DNA of 64,000 nucleotides from contig NZ_NIQU01000007.1 in the NCBI RefSeq assembly GCF_002741105.1, positions 1 through 64,000 on the forward strand. Direction: 5' to 3'. The notes under the pieces are model-generated. The model was given only the letters and a program-made list of their open reading frames with translations. It made no database searches and was not told the origin of the DNA. This document shows, one piece after another, positions 24,689 through 32,273 of the stretch. The translations under genes were made by a program, and so were the position numbers. Each line of letters starts with the position of its first letter. Positions within the stretch are counted from its first letter, which is position 1. The stretch is from Pseudomonas sediminis. GTDB taxonomy: Bacteria; Pseudomonadota; Gammaproteobacteria; Pseudomonadales; Pseudomonadaceae.

Positions 24689-25837
24689 TCAGTAGGCAGC
24701 GCGGTAGATCTGTTCGATGTCGCCAGCCGTCAGGCGTCGCGGATTGTTGCGCATCAGTCGATCGATCTTGCTCGCCTCCTCGGCCATGGCCGGGATGGCG
24801 TCTTCCGGCACACCGAAGCTGCGCATGCCCTTGGGGATGTCGACGTCGGCACACAGCTCGGCCATGGCCTCGACGGCCAGGTCGGCGGCGGCCTTGTCGC
24901 TCAGGCCATGCGTTTGCACACCGAGAGCAGCGGCGATATCAGCCATGCGCTCGACGCAGGCCAGCTTGTTCCAGGCCATCACGTAGGGCAGCAGCAAGGC
25001 ATTGCTGACGCCATGAGCGATGTTGAAACGTCCGCCAAGGGGATACGCCAGCGCATGCACCGCGCCTACGCCGGCATTGCCGAAGGCCATGCCGGCCATC
25101 AGGCTGGCGGTCGCCATGTCTTCGCGAGCGAGCAGGTCAGCCGGATTGGCATAGGCCTTGGGCAGCGCCTTTGCGATCAGCTTGATGGCGCCGATGGCCA
25201 GGGCGTCGGTGATCGGCGAAGCATTGACCGACAGGTAGGACTCCACCGCGTGCACCAATGCATCGACGCCACTGGCGGCGGTCACGCCACGGGGGCAGGT
25301 CAGGGTCATCAGCGGACTGACCAGGGCGACGTCCGGCAGCAGGTAATCGCTGACGATGCCCTTTTTCAGCTGCGCCTTCTTGTCAGAAAGGATCGACACG
25401 TTGGTCACTTCCGAGCCGGTGCCAGCAGTGGTCGGAATGGCAATCAGCGGCGGGCCTTTACGCTTGATCTGATCGACGCCGAACAACTCTTCCAATGCAC
25501 CGTCATGCCCGACATAGCCAGCCACTGCCTTGGCGATGTCGATGGCGCTGCCGCCACCGACACCGATCAGGCCATCGTGACCGCCGTCGCGGTATACCTT
25601 GGCGCAGGCTTCGACGATGGCGATCTCCGGCTCCGGCTCGACACCGTCATAGATGCCGTAGCGGCGCTCACCGAGTTGCTTGAGGACATGCTCGACCGTA
25701 CCGGACTTGATCAGGATGGCGTCGGTAACGATCAGCGGATTGGTGATATTCAATCGAGGCAGTTCGAGCGCCAGTTGCTCCACGGCCCCTTGGCCGGTCA
25801 GCAGCTTGTTGGCGATCTTGAATGCGGCAGTGTTCAT
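24689..25837 (-). CDS. Iron-containing alcohol dehydrogenase (4-hydroxybutyrate dehydrogenase-like)
   Basis: A group III Fe-ADH, 382 residues. It has the NAD loop GVGGGSAIDIAK (about 91-102), IPTTAGTGSEVTNVSI, the metal-ligand region GVDALVHAVESY and further histidines in HALAYPLGGRFNIAHG. The length and operon partners resemble the 4-hydroxybutyrate dehydrogenase (gbd) type described in Cupriavidus, which feeds succinate semialdehyde dehydrogenase. The ATG at 25835-25837 follows AAGGGG. A sigma-54 promoter lies about 50 bases upstream. Substrate assignment is inference; other omega-hydroxy acids or alcohols are possible. Confidence 0.85.
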   Translation of the reverse strand: MNTAAFKIANKLLTGQGAVEQLALELPRLNITNPLIVTDAILIKSGTVEHVLKQLGERRYGIYDGVEPEPEIAIVEACAKVYRDGGHDGLIGVGGGSAIDIAKAVAGYVGHDGALEELFGVDQIKRKGPPLIAIPTTAGTGSEVTNVSILSDKKAQLKKGIVSDYLLPDVALVSPLMTLTCPRGVTAASGVDALVHAVESYLSVNASPITDALAIGAIKLIAKALPKAYANPADLLAREDMATASLMAGMAFGNAGVGAVHALAYPLGGRFNIAHGVSNALLLPYVMAWNKLACVERMADIAAALGVQTHGLSDKAAADLAVEAMAELCADVDIPKGMRSFGVPEDAIPAMAEEASKIDRLMRNNPRRLTAGDIEQIYRAAY

Positions 25838-25887
25838 CAGCAGGCCCCTTATGCGTTGTTATGCTGAACGGGTTCGGGGCTTGCTAT

Positions 25888-25903
25888 AGCCAATCCTGTG
25901 CCA
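25888..25903 (-). promoter_or_regulatory. Sigma-54 (RpoN) -24/-12 promoter for the alcohol dehydrogenase operon
   Basis: On the minus strand TGGCACAGGATTGGCT matches the sigma-54 consensus TGGCACGNNNNTTGCW at all but two defined positions, with GG and GC exactly 10 bases apart. The predicted start site is about 40 bases before the dehydrogenase ATG. A gene for a sigma-54 activator lies immediately upstream, which supports the call. Confidence 0.82.
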
Positions 25904-25967
25904 GCTCGCCGAAAGCGGCGTGGTAGAAGGCTTGCGTCGATTTGTCACAGCGCGCTGCGGGCTGCAC

Positions 25968-26018
25968 TTGATCAGAAAATCAATCAGAAGAGCCTATTAC
26001 GATCCATTTTCCAATCAA
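25968..26018. promoter_or_regulatory. Candidate activator-binding inverted repeat (UAS)
   Basis: TTGATCAGAAAAT (25968-25980) and ATTTTCCAATCAA (26006-26018) form an inverted repeat with two mismatches, 25 bases apart and 65-115 bases upstream of the -24 element. That is a usual position for enhancer sites of sigma-54 activators. The outer arm includes the stop codon of the regulator gene. Confidence 0.45.
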
Positions 26019-27379
26019 CCCTGCTCCCAGCGCTTCATTTTCTGCACCAGCGTTGCCTGGCTCAGACCGAGCACCTTGGCCGCTTCACGGGTGGTCTTGT
26101 GCTGCATCAGGGCACGGCGGATGAGGCGCCGCTCGAGGTTCTCCACCTGCTTGCGCAATGGCAGCAGGTCGTCGACATCGCTGCGAGCAACGCGCATTTC
26201 CTCCGGCAGATCGCACAGTTCGATGCGTTCACCACTGCAGGTCACCACCAGGCGCTCGACCAGATTGATCAGCTCACGGATGTTGCCGGGCCAGGCGTAG
26301 TCGGTCAGCGCGTCGAGCGCCTCGAGCTCCCAGCTCAGCACTCGACCATAACGCTGATTGAATTCGGCCAGGTAGAAATCCAGCAACGGCTGAATTTCCT
26401 CGGAACGCTCGCGCAGCGCCGGAATGTGGATCGGCACGACGTTGAGGCGGTAGTAGAGGTCGGCGCGAAAGCGGCCCTCGGCGACCATCGTGCGCAAGTC
26501 GTGGTGAGTGGCGGTGATGATGCGTACATCCACCTCCTTCAACTCCAGACCACCGACCGGGATGAAGCGGCTCTCCTCGATAACCTTGAGCAGCTTGACC
26601 TGCAGCGGCAATGGCAGATCACCGATCTCATCGAGAAAAACCGTGCCCTGGTGCGCCAGCTCCAGCAGACCGCGCTTGCCCTTGCTGCCGGCGCCGGTGA
26701 ACGCACCCGGCACATAGCCGAACAACTCGGCCTCGATCAGGTTCTCCGGCAGCGCACCGCAGTTCAGCGCCAGAAAGGGCTGCGCCGCGCGCGGGCTGCT
26801 CTTGTGGATGTACTGGGCGATCAGAGTCTTGCCGACGCCGGTTTCCCCTTGCAGCAGCACCTTCACGTCGCTGGCCGCGACCCGCCGCGCCTGCATGAAG
26901 ACGCGTCCTGAAGCGGGCTTGTCCGCGACCGGCGAGGCATCGAGCAGGTCGTCACGCTGGCCGGCATGCAGCTTGGCCGTGCTGTTGCGCAGCTGCTTCA
27001 GTTGCTGCAGCTCGTCGCGCTCGTGCTTCATGCGCAGCAGCTCGGTCATGTCGCGCACGGTACTGACCACATAGCGCACGCGTCCATCGGCGGCGAAGAT
27101 CGGCGTGCCACTGACCAGCAGGCGTTTGCCCTGGCTGACGCTCTGCATCAGCGACAGCGCTTTGCCTTCCTTGAGCACGCGCAAGGACACCGACTGCGAG
27201 ATCACACCCTGCTCTACCAGCGCCTGCATGTGCTGGCCGACGACATCCTCGGCACGCAGTCCGGTCAGGCGCTCATAGGCACTGTTGACCTTGAGGGTGA
27301 TGCCATCGGCGTCGGTGATGTAGACGCCATCGTGCAACGCGTCGATCAGCTCGCGAAACCCGGGATCATCGAAGTCCAT
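26015..27379 (-). CDS. PAS-containing sigma-54-dependent transcriptional activator
   Basis: A 454-residue bacterial enhancer-binding protein. An N-terminal PAS domain (about 5-115) probably senses a metabolite. The AAA+ domain (about 145-380) has Walker A GETGVGKT (178-185), the sigma-54 contact loop GAFTGA (225-230) and Walker B VFLDEIGD (247-254). The C-terminal Fis-type helix-turn-helix is in KTTREAAKVLGLSQATLVQKMKRW. All motifs needed to open a sigma-54 promoter are intact. It lies directly upstream of the alcohol dehydrogenase operon with its own -24/-12 promoter, so it is most likely the local regulator. Confidence 0.9.
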   Translation of the reverse strand: MDFDDPGFRELIDALHDGVYITDADGITLKVNSAYERLTGLRAEDVVGQHMQALVEQGVISQSVSLRVLKEGKALSLMQSVSQGKRLLVSGTPIFAADGRVRYVVSTVRDMTELLRMKHERDELQQLKQLRNSTAKLHAGQRDDLLDASPVADKPASGRVFMQARRVAASDVKVLLQGETGVGKTLIAQYIHKSSPRAAQPFLALNCGALPENLIEAELFGYVPGAFTGAGSKGKRGLLELAHQGTVFLDEIGDLPLPLQVKLLKVIEESRFIPVGGLELKEVDVRIITATHHDLRTMVAEGRFRADLYYRLNVVPIHIPALRERSEEIQPLLDFYLAEFNQRYGRVLSWELEALDALTDYAWPGNIRELINLVERLVVTCSGERIELCDLPEEMRVARSDVDDLLPLRKQVENLERRLIRRALMQHKTTREAAKVLGLSQATLVQKMKRWEQG

Positions 27380-27435
27380 CTGGCTGCCTTGTTGGGTCAG
27401 GAGAAACTACACATTCTACGCCCGGAAACGAACAA

Positions 27436-27461
27436 GGCCCCGCCAGTTTCGCGGCGAGGCC
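27436..27461 (-). terminator. Terminator after agtD
   Basis: On the minus strand GGCCTCGCC pairs with GGCGGGGCC (27453-27461 with 27436-27444, one U-G pair) and is followed by TTGTTCGTTT. It sits between the last transporter gene and the sigma-54 activator. Confidence 0.7.
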
Positions 27462-27483
27462 CTGAACATACAGCTGCGACGAT

Positions 27484-28311
27484 TTATTCCGGCGTCGAAG
27501 TACGCAGCTTCTCGCTGCGCCCACGCAGCCATTCCAGGGTCAGCAGCAGCAGGACGGAGAAGCCGATCAGCAGCGTGGCGGCGGCGGCGATGGTCGGCGA
27601 CAGGTTCTCGCGGATGCCGCTGAACATCTGCCGCGGCAGGGTGGCCTGCTCGGGGCCGGCGAGGAAAAGGGTCACCACCACTTCGTCGAAGGAGGTGGCG
27701 AAGGCGAACAACGCACCCGAAATCACGCCCGGCGCGATCAGCGGCAGGGTCACCCGGCGAAACGCCGTCAGCGGCGAGGCCCCTAGGCTGGCGGCGGCGC
27801 GCACCAGGTTGTGGTTGAAGCCCTGCAGCGTGGCCGACACGGTGATGATCACGAACGGCACGCCGAGCACCGCGTGTACCAGGATCAGCGACAGGTAGCT
27901 GTTGCCCATGCCCAGCGGGGCGAAGAACAGGTAGCTGGCGACACCGATGATCACCACCGGGACGATCATCGGCGAGATCAGCAGGCTCATCACCAGCGCC
28001 TTGCCACGGAATTCGCCCCGGGTCAGACCGATGGCCGCCAGGGTGCCGAAGACCATGGCCAGCATGGTCGCGGCCGGGGCGATGATCAGGCTGTTCTTCA
28101 GCGAACGCATCCAGTCAGCGGACATAAAGAAGTCCTCGTACCAGCGCAGTGAGAAGCCCTGCAGCGGGTAAACAAGGAAGGTGCCGGAGTTGAACGACAG
28201 CGGCACGATCACCAGCACCGGCAGGATCAGAAACAGCAGCACCAGGCCGCAGAGAATGCGCAGGCCGTAGTACCAGAGGCGCTCGACGGGTGACATGTAG
28301 GGGCTGAGCAT
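27484..28311 (-). CDS. agtD: ABC transporter permease (PotC type, AgtD-like)
   Basis: A 275-residue inner-membrane permease with six helices and the EAA-loop region RAAASLGASPLTAFRRVTLPLIAPGVISG, typical of the spermidine/putrescine importer group. The ATG at 28309-28311 follows GGAG. In P. aeruginosa the agtABCD importer takes up 5-aminovalerate and GABA; gene order and neighbours here match, but substrate is inferred from that. It is separated from agtC by 204 bases filled with palindromic repeats. Confidence 0.85.
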   Translation of the reverse strand: MLSPYMSPVERLWYYGLRILCGLVLLFLILPVLVIVPLSFNSGTFLVYPLQGFSLRWYEDFFMSADWMRSLKNSLIIAPAATMLAMVFGTLAAIGLTRGEFRGKALVMSLLISPMIVPVVIIGVASYLFFAPLGMGNSYLSLILVHAVLGVPFVIITVSATLQGFNHNLVRAAASLGASPLTAFRRVTLPLIAPGVISGALFAFATSFDEVVVTLFLAGPEQATLPRQMFSGIRENLSPTIAAAATLLIGFSVLLLLTLEWLRGRSEKLRTSTPE

Positions 28312-28338
28312 GGCTGTGACTCCATTTAGCGTTTAGCT

Positions 28339-28485
28339 CCCCTCTCCCATTTATGGGAGAGGGGCTGGGGGAGAGGGCGCTCTTCTTGTGCCCTCCTCCC
28401 GAGTCCGGTTACCGAGAGACGGGGGTGCCGAAACAAGCACCCTCTCCCGCCCTTCGGGCACCCTCTCCCATAAATGGGCGAGGGT
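28339..28485. repeat. Pair of palindromic REP-like units between two permease genes
   Basis: CCCCTCTCCCAT (28339-28350) faces ATGGGAGAGGGG (28353-28364), and a second copy, ACCCTCTCCCAT (28460-28471), faces ATGGGCGAGGGT (28474-28485). Further CCCTCTCCC fragments lie between them. The unit fills the 204-base agtC-agtD gap. In the transcript each palindrome would fold, probably protecting the upstream message or damping read-through into agtD. Confidence 0.8.
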
Positions 28486-28515
28486 CATCAGATGGTCTGC
28501 TGCGCAGACCGCTTT

Positions 28516-29763
28516 TTAACCCAAGCGCAGTTTGCTGGCGCCGACCAGCCAGCTGTACACCACGTAGAGCACCAGCGTCGCGGCCAGCAGCAGGCCGCCG
28601 AGGGCCGTGGCCATGCCCCAGTTGATGGTGGTGTTGGTGTAGAAGGCGACGAAGTAGCTGATCATCTGGTCGTTCGGGCTGCCCAGCAGCGCCGGGGTGA
28701 TGTAGTAGCCGATGGACAGGATGAACACCAACAGGCAACCCGCACCGACTCCGGCCAGCGTTTGCGGGAAGTACACCCGCCAGAAACTGGCGAACGGGTG
28801 GCAGCCGAGCGACACCGCCGCACGCATGTAGCTGGGCGAGATGCCCTTCATCACGCTGTAGATCGGCAGGATCATGAACGGCAGCATGATGTGGACCATG
28901 GCCACGTAAACGCCGCTGCGGTTGAACACCAGTTGCAACGGCTGCTCGATGATCCCCAGCGATATCAGCGCGCTGTTGATCAACCCGCCCGACTGCAACA
29001 GCACGATCCAGGCCGCGACCCGCACCAGAATCGATGTCCAGAACGGCAGCAACACCAGAATCATCAGCAGGTTGCCCTGCCGCGTCGGCAGGTTGGCCAG
29101 CAGGTAGGCCAGCGGGTAAGCCAGCACCAGGCAGATGGCGGTGATCACCAGGCTCATCCAGAAGGTACGGGCGAAGATATCCAGGTAGATGGCCTGATCC
29201 GGGGTGGCCTTGGCCAGTTCGCCGAGGTCGTCGATGCGGTGATCGAGCGCGGCCAGCAGATAGTACGGCGTGACCGACGACGCATTACGGCGGATCACCT
29301 GCCAATAGGCGGGGTCGCCCCAGCGCTCGTCCATATCGAGGAAAGCTTCCTGGTATGACGCTGGCTCCTCACGGAGCGGCAGCTTGCGTGCGGTCGCGCT
29401 GACCAGGCTACGGAAGCCCGCCAGCTCCATGTTCAGGCGCTTGGACAGATCGCCGAGGCTCTGATTGCGCCGCGCCTCGAGCATATCGCTGGCAATCGCC
29501 CGGTATACCGCCTCATCCGGCAGGCCACGACCATCCCAGGCAGCAATCGCCTCAACGGTGCGCGGCAGGCTGCCGACCACTTCCGGGTTGTCCACACTGC
29601 GCATGAGCAGTGCGCCGATAGGCAGCAGGAAGGTCAGCAGAAGGAACAGCAACAGCGGCAGGATCAGCGCCTTGGATTTCAGGCGATTGAAACGCTCGGC
29701 ACGGGCCAGTCGCTGCTTCAGGCTCGGCCCAGGCAAATCATTGGCAGGCAGTACGGCGGCCAT
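28516..29763 (-). CDS. agtC: ABC transporter permease with large periplasmic insert (PotB type, AgtC-like)
   Basis: A 415-residue permease. After the first membrane helix (about 33-55) there is a hydrophilic insert of about 140 residues (roughly 60-200), then the six-helix permease core with the EAA loop RAAVSLGCHPFASFWRVYFPQTLAG. Ordinary PotB proteins are about 280-300 residues, so the insert is the unusual part; it faces the periplasm if the topology holds. The ATG at 29761-29763 follows GGAG at 7 bases; a TTG six codons upstream is also open. Confidence 0.85.
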   Translation of the reverse strand: MAAVLPANDLPGPSLKQRLARAERFNRLKSKALILPLLLFLLLTFLLPIGALLMRSVDNPEVVGSLPRTVEAIAAWDGRGLPDEAVYRAIASDMLEARRNQSLGDLSKRLNMELAGFRSLVSATARKLPLREEPASYQEAFLDMDERWGDPAYWQVIRRNASSVTPYYLLAALDHRIDDLGELAKATPDQAIYLDIFARTFWMSLVITAICLVLAYPLAYLLANLPTRQGNLLMILVLLPFWTSILVRVAAWIVLLQSGGLINSALISLGIIEQPLQLVFNRSGVYVAMVHIMLPFMILPIYSVMKGISPSYMRAAVSLGCHPFASFWRVYFPQTLAGVGAGCLLVFILSIGYYITPALLGSPNDQMISYFVAFYTNTTINWGMATALGGLLLAATLVLYVVYSWLVGASKLRLG

Positions 29764-29795
29764 GGACAACTCCGCAAGCAAGAAAGGAATTCAGA

Positions 29796-29819
29796 CGGCC
29801 CCGCCATGAGGCGGGGCCG
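29796..29819 (-). terminator. Strong intercistronic hairpin between agtB and agtC
   Basis: CGGCCCCGCC (29796-29805) pairs perfectly with GGCGGGGCCG (29810-29819) around ATGA. The 10-bp GC stem lies just after the substrate-binding protein gene; such hairpins usually keep binding-protein mRNA in excess over permease mRNA. Only a short T-poor tail follows, so read-through is expected. Confidence 0.7.
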
Positions 29820-29829
29820 GATAGGCGAC

Positions 29830-30861
29830 TTAACGCGCCGCCCAAGCGTTGAAACGTTGCTCCAGCTGCTCGCCGTAGTCAGCCCAGAAGGTCACATCGA
29901 TGGCCACCTGGTTGGCGATGTTTTCCGGGGTGGTCGGCATCAGGTTCAGACGCTCCGGCGCCAGCAGCTCGATGGCCTGCTTGTTGGCCGGGCCGTAGGC
30001 GATATTCTCCGAGTAGGTCTTCTGCGCTTCGGGCTTGACCGAGTAGGCGATGAACTCCTTGGCCAGTTCGGCATTCTTGGCGCCACGCGGGATGGCCCAG
30101 GAATCGAAGTCGTAGATACCACCGTTCCACACCACCTGCAGGTTGCTTTCGCCCTGCACCGCCGCGATACGACCGTTGTAGGCCGAGCTCATCACCACGT
30201 CACCGGAAGCGAGATACTGCGGCGGCTGGGCGCCAGCTTCCCACCACTGGATGTTCGGCTTCAGCTCATCGAGTTTCTTGAATGCGCGATCCTGGCCTTC
30301 CTTGGTGGCCAGTACCTTGTACACGTCCTTGACCGGCACGCCATCGGCCATCAGGGCGAATTCCAGGGTGTACTTGGCGCCCTTGCGCAGGCCGCGTTTG
30401 CCCGGGAATTTCGCTACGTCCCAGAAATCGGACCAACTGGTCGGTGCGGCGCTCAGTTTGTCGGCGTTGTAGGCCAATACCGTGGACCAGACGAAGAAGC
30501 CCACGCCGCACGGCTGGATGGCGCCGTCGATGAAGTTGGACTCATCGCCGAACTGGGCCGGATCGAGCTCCTCGAACAGGCCTTCGTCACAACCGCGGGC
30601 CAGTTCCGGCGACTCCACCTCCACCAGATCCCAGCTCACGCTGCGGGTATCGACCATGGCTTTGACCTTGGCCATTTCACCGTTGTATTCGCCGCCCAGC
30701 ACCTTGTTGCCGGTTTCCTTCTCGAAGGGTTCGTAGAACGCCTTGACCTGCGCCGCCTTGTTCGCGCCGCCGAAGGATACCGCTGTCAGATCCACCGCCA
30801 GTGCCGGCATGGCACAGCTAACGCCCAGGGCCAACGCCGCGAGCTTCAGGGATTTCTTCAT
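29830..30861 (-). CDS. agtB: Periplasmic substrate-binding protein (PotD/F type, AgtB-like)
   Basis: A 343-residue exported binding protein for the ABC importer. A cleavable signal peptide, MKKSLKLAALALGVSCAMPALA (1-22), is followed by a type II periplasmic binding fold with GGEYNGEMAKVKAMV, SWDLVEVESPELARGC and WNGGIYDFDSWAIPRGAKN. I start at ATG 30859-30861, which has GAGGAG upstream; the 19 upstream codons in frame are not signal-like. Expected ligand, by analogy to P. aeruginosa, is GABA or 5-aminovalerate. Confidence 0.88.
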   Translation of the reverse strand: MKKSLKLAALALGVSCAMPALAVDLTAVSFGGANKAAQVKAFYEPFEKETGNKVLGGEYNGEMAKVKAMVDTRSVSWDLVEVESPELARGCDEGLFEELDPAQFGDESNFIDGAIQPCGVGFFVWSTVLAYNADKLSAAPTSWSDFWDVAKFPGKRGLRKGAKYTLEFALMADGVPVKDVYKVLATKEGQDRAFKKLDELKPNIQWWEAGAQPPQYLASGDVVMSSAYNGRIAAVQGESNLQVVWNGGIYDFDSWAIPRGAKNAELAKEFIAYSVKPEAQKTYSENIAYGPANKQAIELLAPERLNLMPTTPENIANQVAIDVTFWADYGEQLEQRFNAWAAR

Positions 30862-30914
30862 TCTTATCAGCTCCTCTGTGTTACGGGGTAAAGGTGAAGC
30901 ACTGCGCGAAAGGC

Positions 30915-32012
30915 TCACTCGATGTGGAGTGGATCCAGCGCGCGGACATGCTCGACAGACCAGCCGAGCGGAACCAGGTCACCAACCGTCAGCGCCGGAT
31001 CGAGCTCGGCCACGGGTTGCTTGACGTAGAAATCGGACTTGCCGCAGACCTCCATGCGGATGCGCACGTGGTCGCCCAGGTAAATGAACTCGGCGATACG
31101 CCCGGAGAAGCGGTTCGGGCAGGCCTCGCTGTGGCCGTTGAGGCGAATGCGCTCGGGACGAATCGACAGGCTCACCGCCTCGCCGACGGCACCGACGTTG
31201 ACCGCCGTGGCGCGCACTTCCTCTCCGCGCGCCAGGCGCACCACGCACTGCTCGCCATCGCGACTGACCAGCTCGCCAGCCAGACGATTGTTCTCGCCGA
31301 TGAACTGGGCGACGAAAGTGTTGTGCGGCGCTTCGTAGAGTTCGCGCGGCGGCGCGATCTGCTGGATCTCACCCTGATGGAATACGGCCACGCGGTCGGA
31401 CATGGTCAGCGCCTCGCCCTGGTCGTGGGTCACGTAGACCACGGTCACGCCCAGGCGCTGGTGCAGGTGCTTGATCTCCATCTGCATGTGCTCGCGCAGT
31501 TGCTTGTCCAGCGCGCCGAGGGGTTCATCCATCAGTACCAGCTGCGGCTCGAACACCAGCGCACGGGCCAGGGCCACACGCTGCTGTTGACCACCGGAAA
31601 GCTGGCTGGGGTAACGGTTGCGGAAGCTGTCGAGCTGCACCATCGACAGGGCGCGTTTGACCCGCTCGCTGATATCGGTGCGCGACATGCCACGCACGCT
31701 CAGCGGGAAGGCCAGGTTCTCGGCCACGGTCATGTGCGGGAACAGCGCGTAGTTCTGGAACACCATGCCGATGTCGCGCTTGTGCGGCGGCAGTTTGTTC
31801 AGCGAGCGGCCATCGAGGAGGATCTCGCCAGCGGTCGGCGTCTCGAAACCGGCCAGCATCATCAGGCTGGTGGTCTTGCCGGAACCGGACGGGCCGAGCA
31901 GGGTCAGAAACTCACCCTTGCGGATATCCAGGTTGAGGTCTTTGACGATCAGCGTTTCGCCGTCATAGCTTTTCTGTACGCCACGGAAGCTCACCAGTAC
32001 ATCGTTTGCCAT
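30915..32012 (-). CDS. agtA: ABC transporter ATP-binding protein (PotA type, AgtA-like)
   Basis: A 365-residue ATPase that drives the importer. It has Walker A GPSGSGKTT (about 37-45), the Q-loop in FQNYALFPHMTV, the signature LSGGQQQR, Walker B LVLMDEPLGALD, the H-loop in YVTHDQGEAL, and a C-terminal TOBE-like domain (about 285-360). The ATG at 32010-32012 is chosen; a GTG one codon earlier is open. First gene of the agtABCD run; the upstream region carries dyads that may bind the adjacent response regulator. Confidence 0.9.
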   Translation of the reverse strand: MANDVLVSFRGVQKSYDGETLIVKDLNLDIRKGEFLTLLGPSGSGKTTSLMMLAGFETPTAGEILLDGRSLNKLPPHKRDIGMVFQNYALFPHMTVAENLAFPLSVRGMSRTDISERVKRALSMVQLDSFRNRYPSQLSGGQQQRVALARALVFEPQLVLMDEPLGALDKQLREHMQMEIKHLHQRLGVTVVYVTHDQGEALTMSDRVAVFHQGEIQQIAPPRELYEAPHNTFVAQFIGENNRLAGELVSRDGEQCVVRLARGEEVRATAVNVGAVGEAVSLSIRPERIRLNGHSEACPNRFSGRIAEFIYLGDHVRIRMEVCGKSDFYVKQPVAELDPALTVGDLVPLGWSVEHVRALDPLHIE

Positions 32013-32108
32013 CACACCACACCCTTGTTCTTGTCTCAGGCCGATGAGCCAAGATTAGGTCGGCGAGACAGGGTGAAAAATCGGGCGGGATGACAAGCTG
32101 ATATCAGG

Positions 32109-32141
32109 CGCGAGGAGAATCTCGCGTAGGGATCGCCCTAC
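32109..32141. promoter_or_regulatory. Two abutting dyads upstream of agtA
   Basis: CGCGAG (32109-32114) with CTCGCG (32121-32126), then GTAGGG (32126-32131) with CCCTAC (32136-32141) around ATCG. The second has the form expected for a dimeric NarL/FixJ-type regulator site, and the gene for such a regulator is next door. They lie about 100-130 bases before the agtA start. Confidence 0.45.
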
Positions 32142-32183
32142 AAATTCCGAGTGATCGCATCGGTTATACAGTGCATGAAAACC

Positions 32184-32261
32184 GTGGGAGCGGCTTCAGC
32201 CGCGAAGCTCCGGCGGGCGATTCATCGTGGCTGAAGCGGAGTGCCGCCCAGCCGCTCCTAC
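32184..32261. repeat. REP doublet (REPIN-like) between agtR and agtA
   Basis: GTGGGAGCGGCTTCAGCCGC begins at 32184 and its inverted partner, CAGCCGCTCCTAC, ends at 32261, with inner complementary segments CTTCAGCC and GGCTGAAG. This is the common Pseudomonas REP sequence arranged as an inverted pair of 78 bases. It sits 12 bases beyond the response-regulator stop codon. Confidence 0.88.
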
Positions 32262-32273
32262 GAAAGCGGCCGA

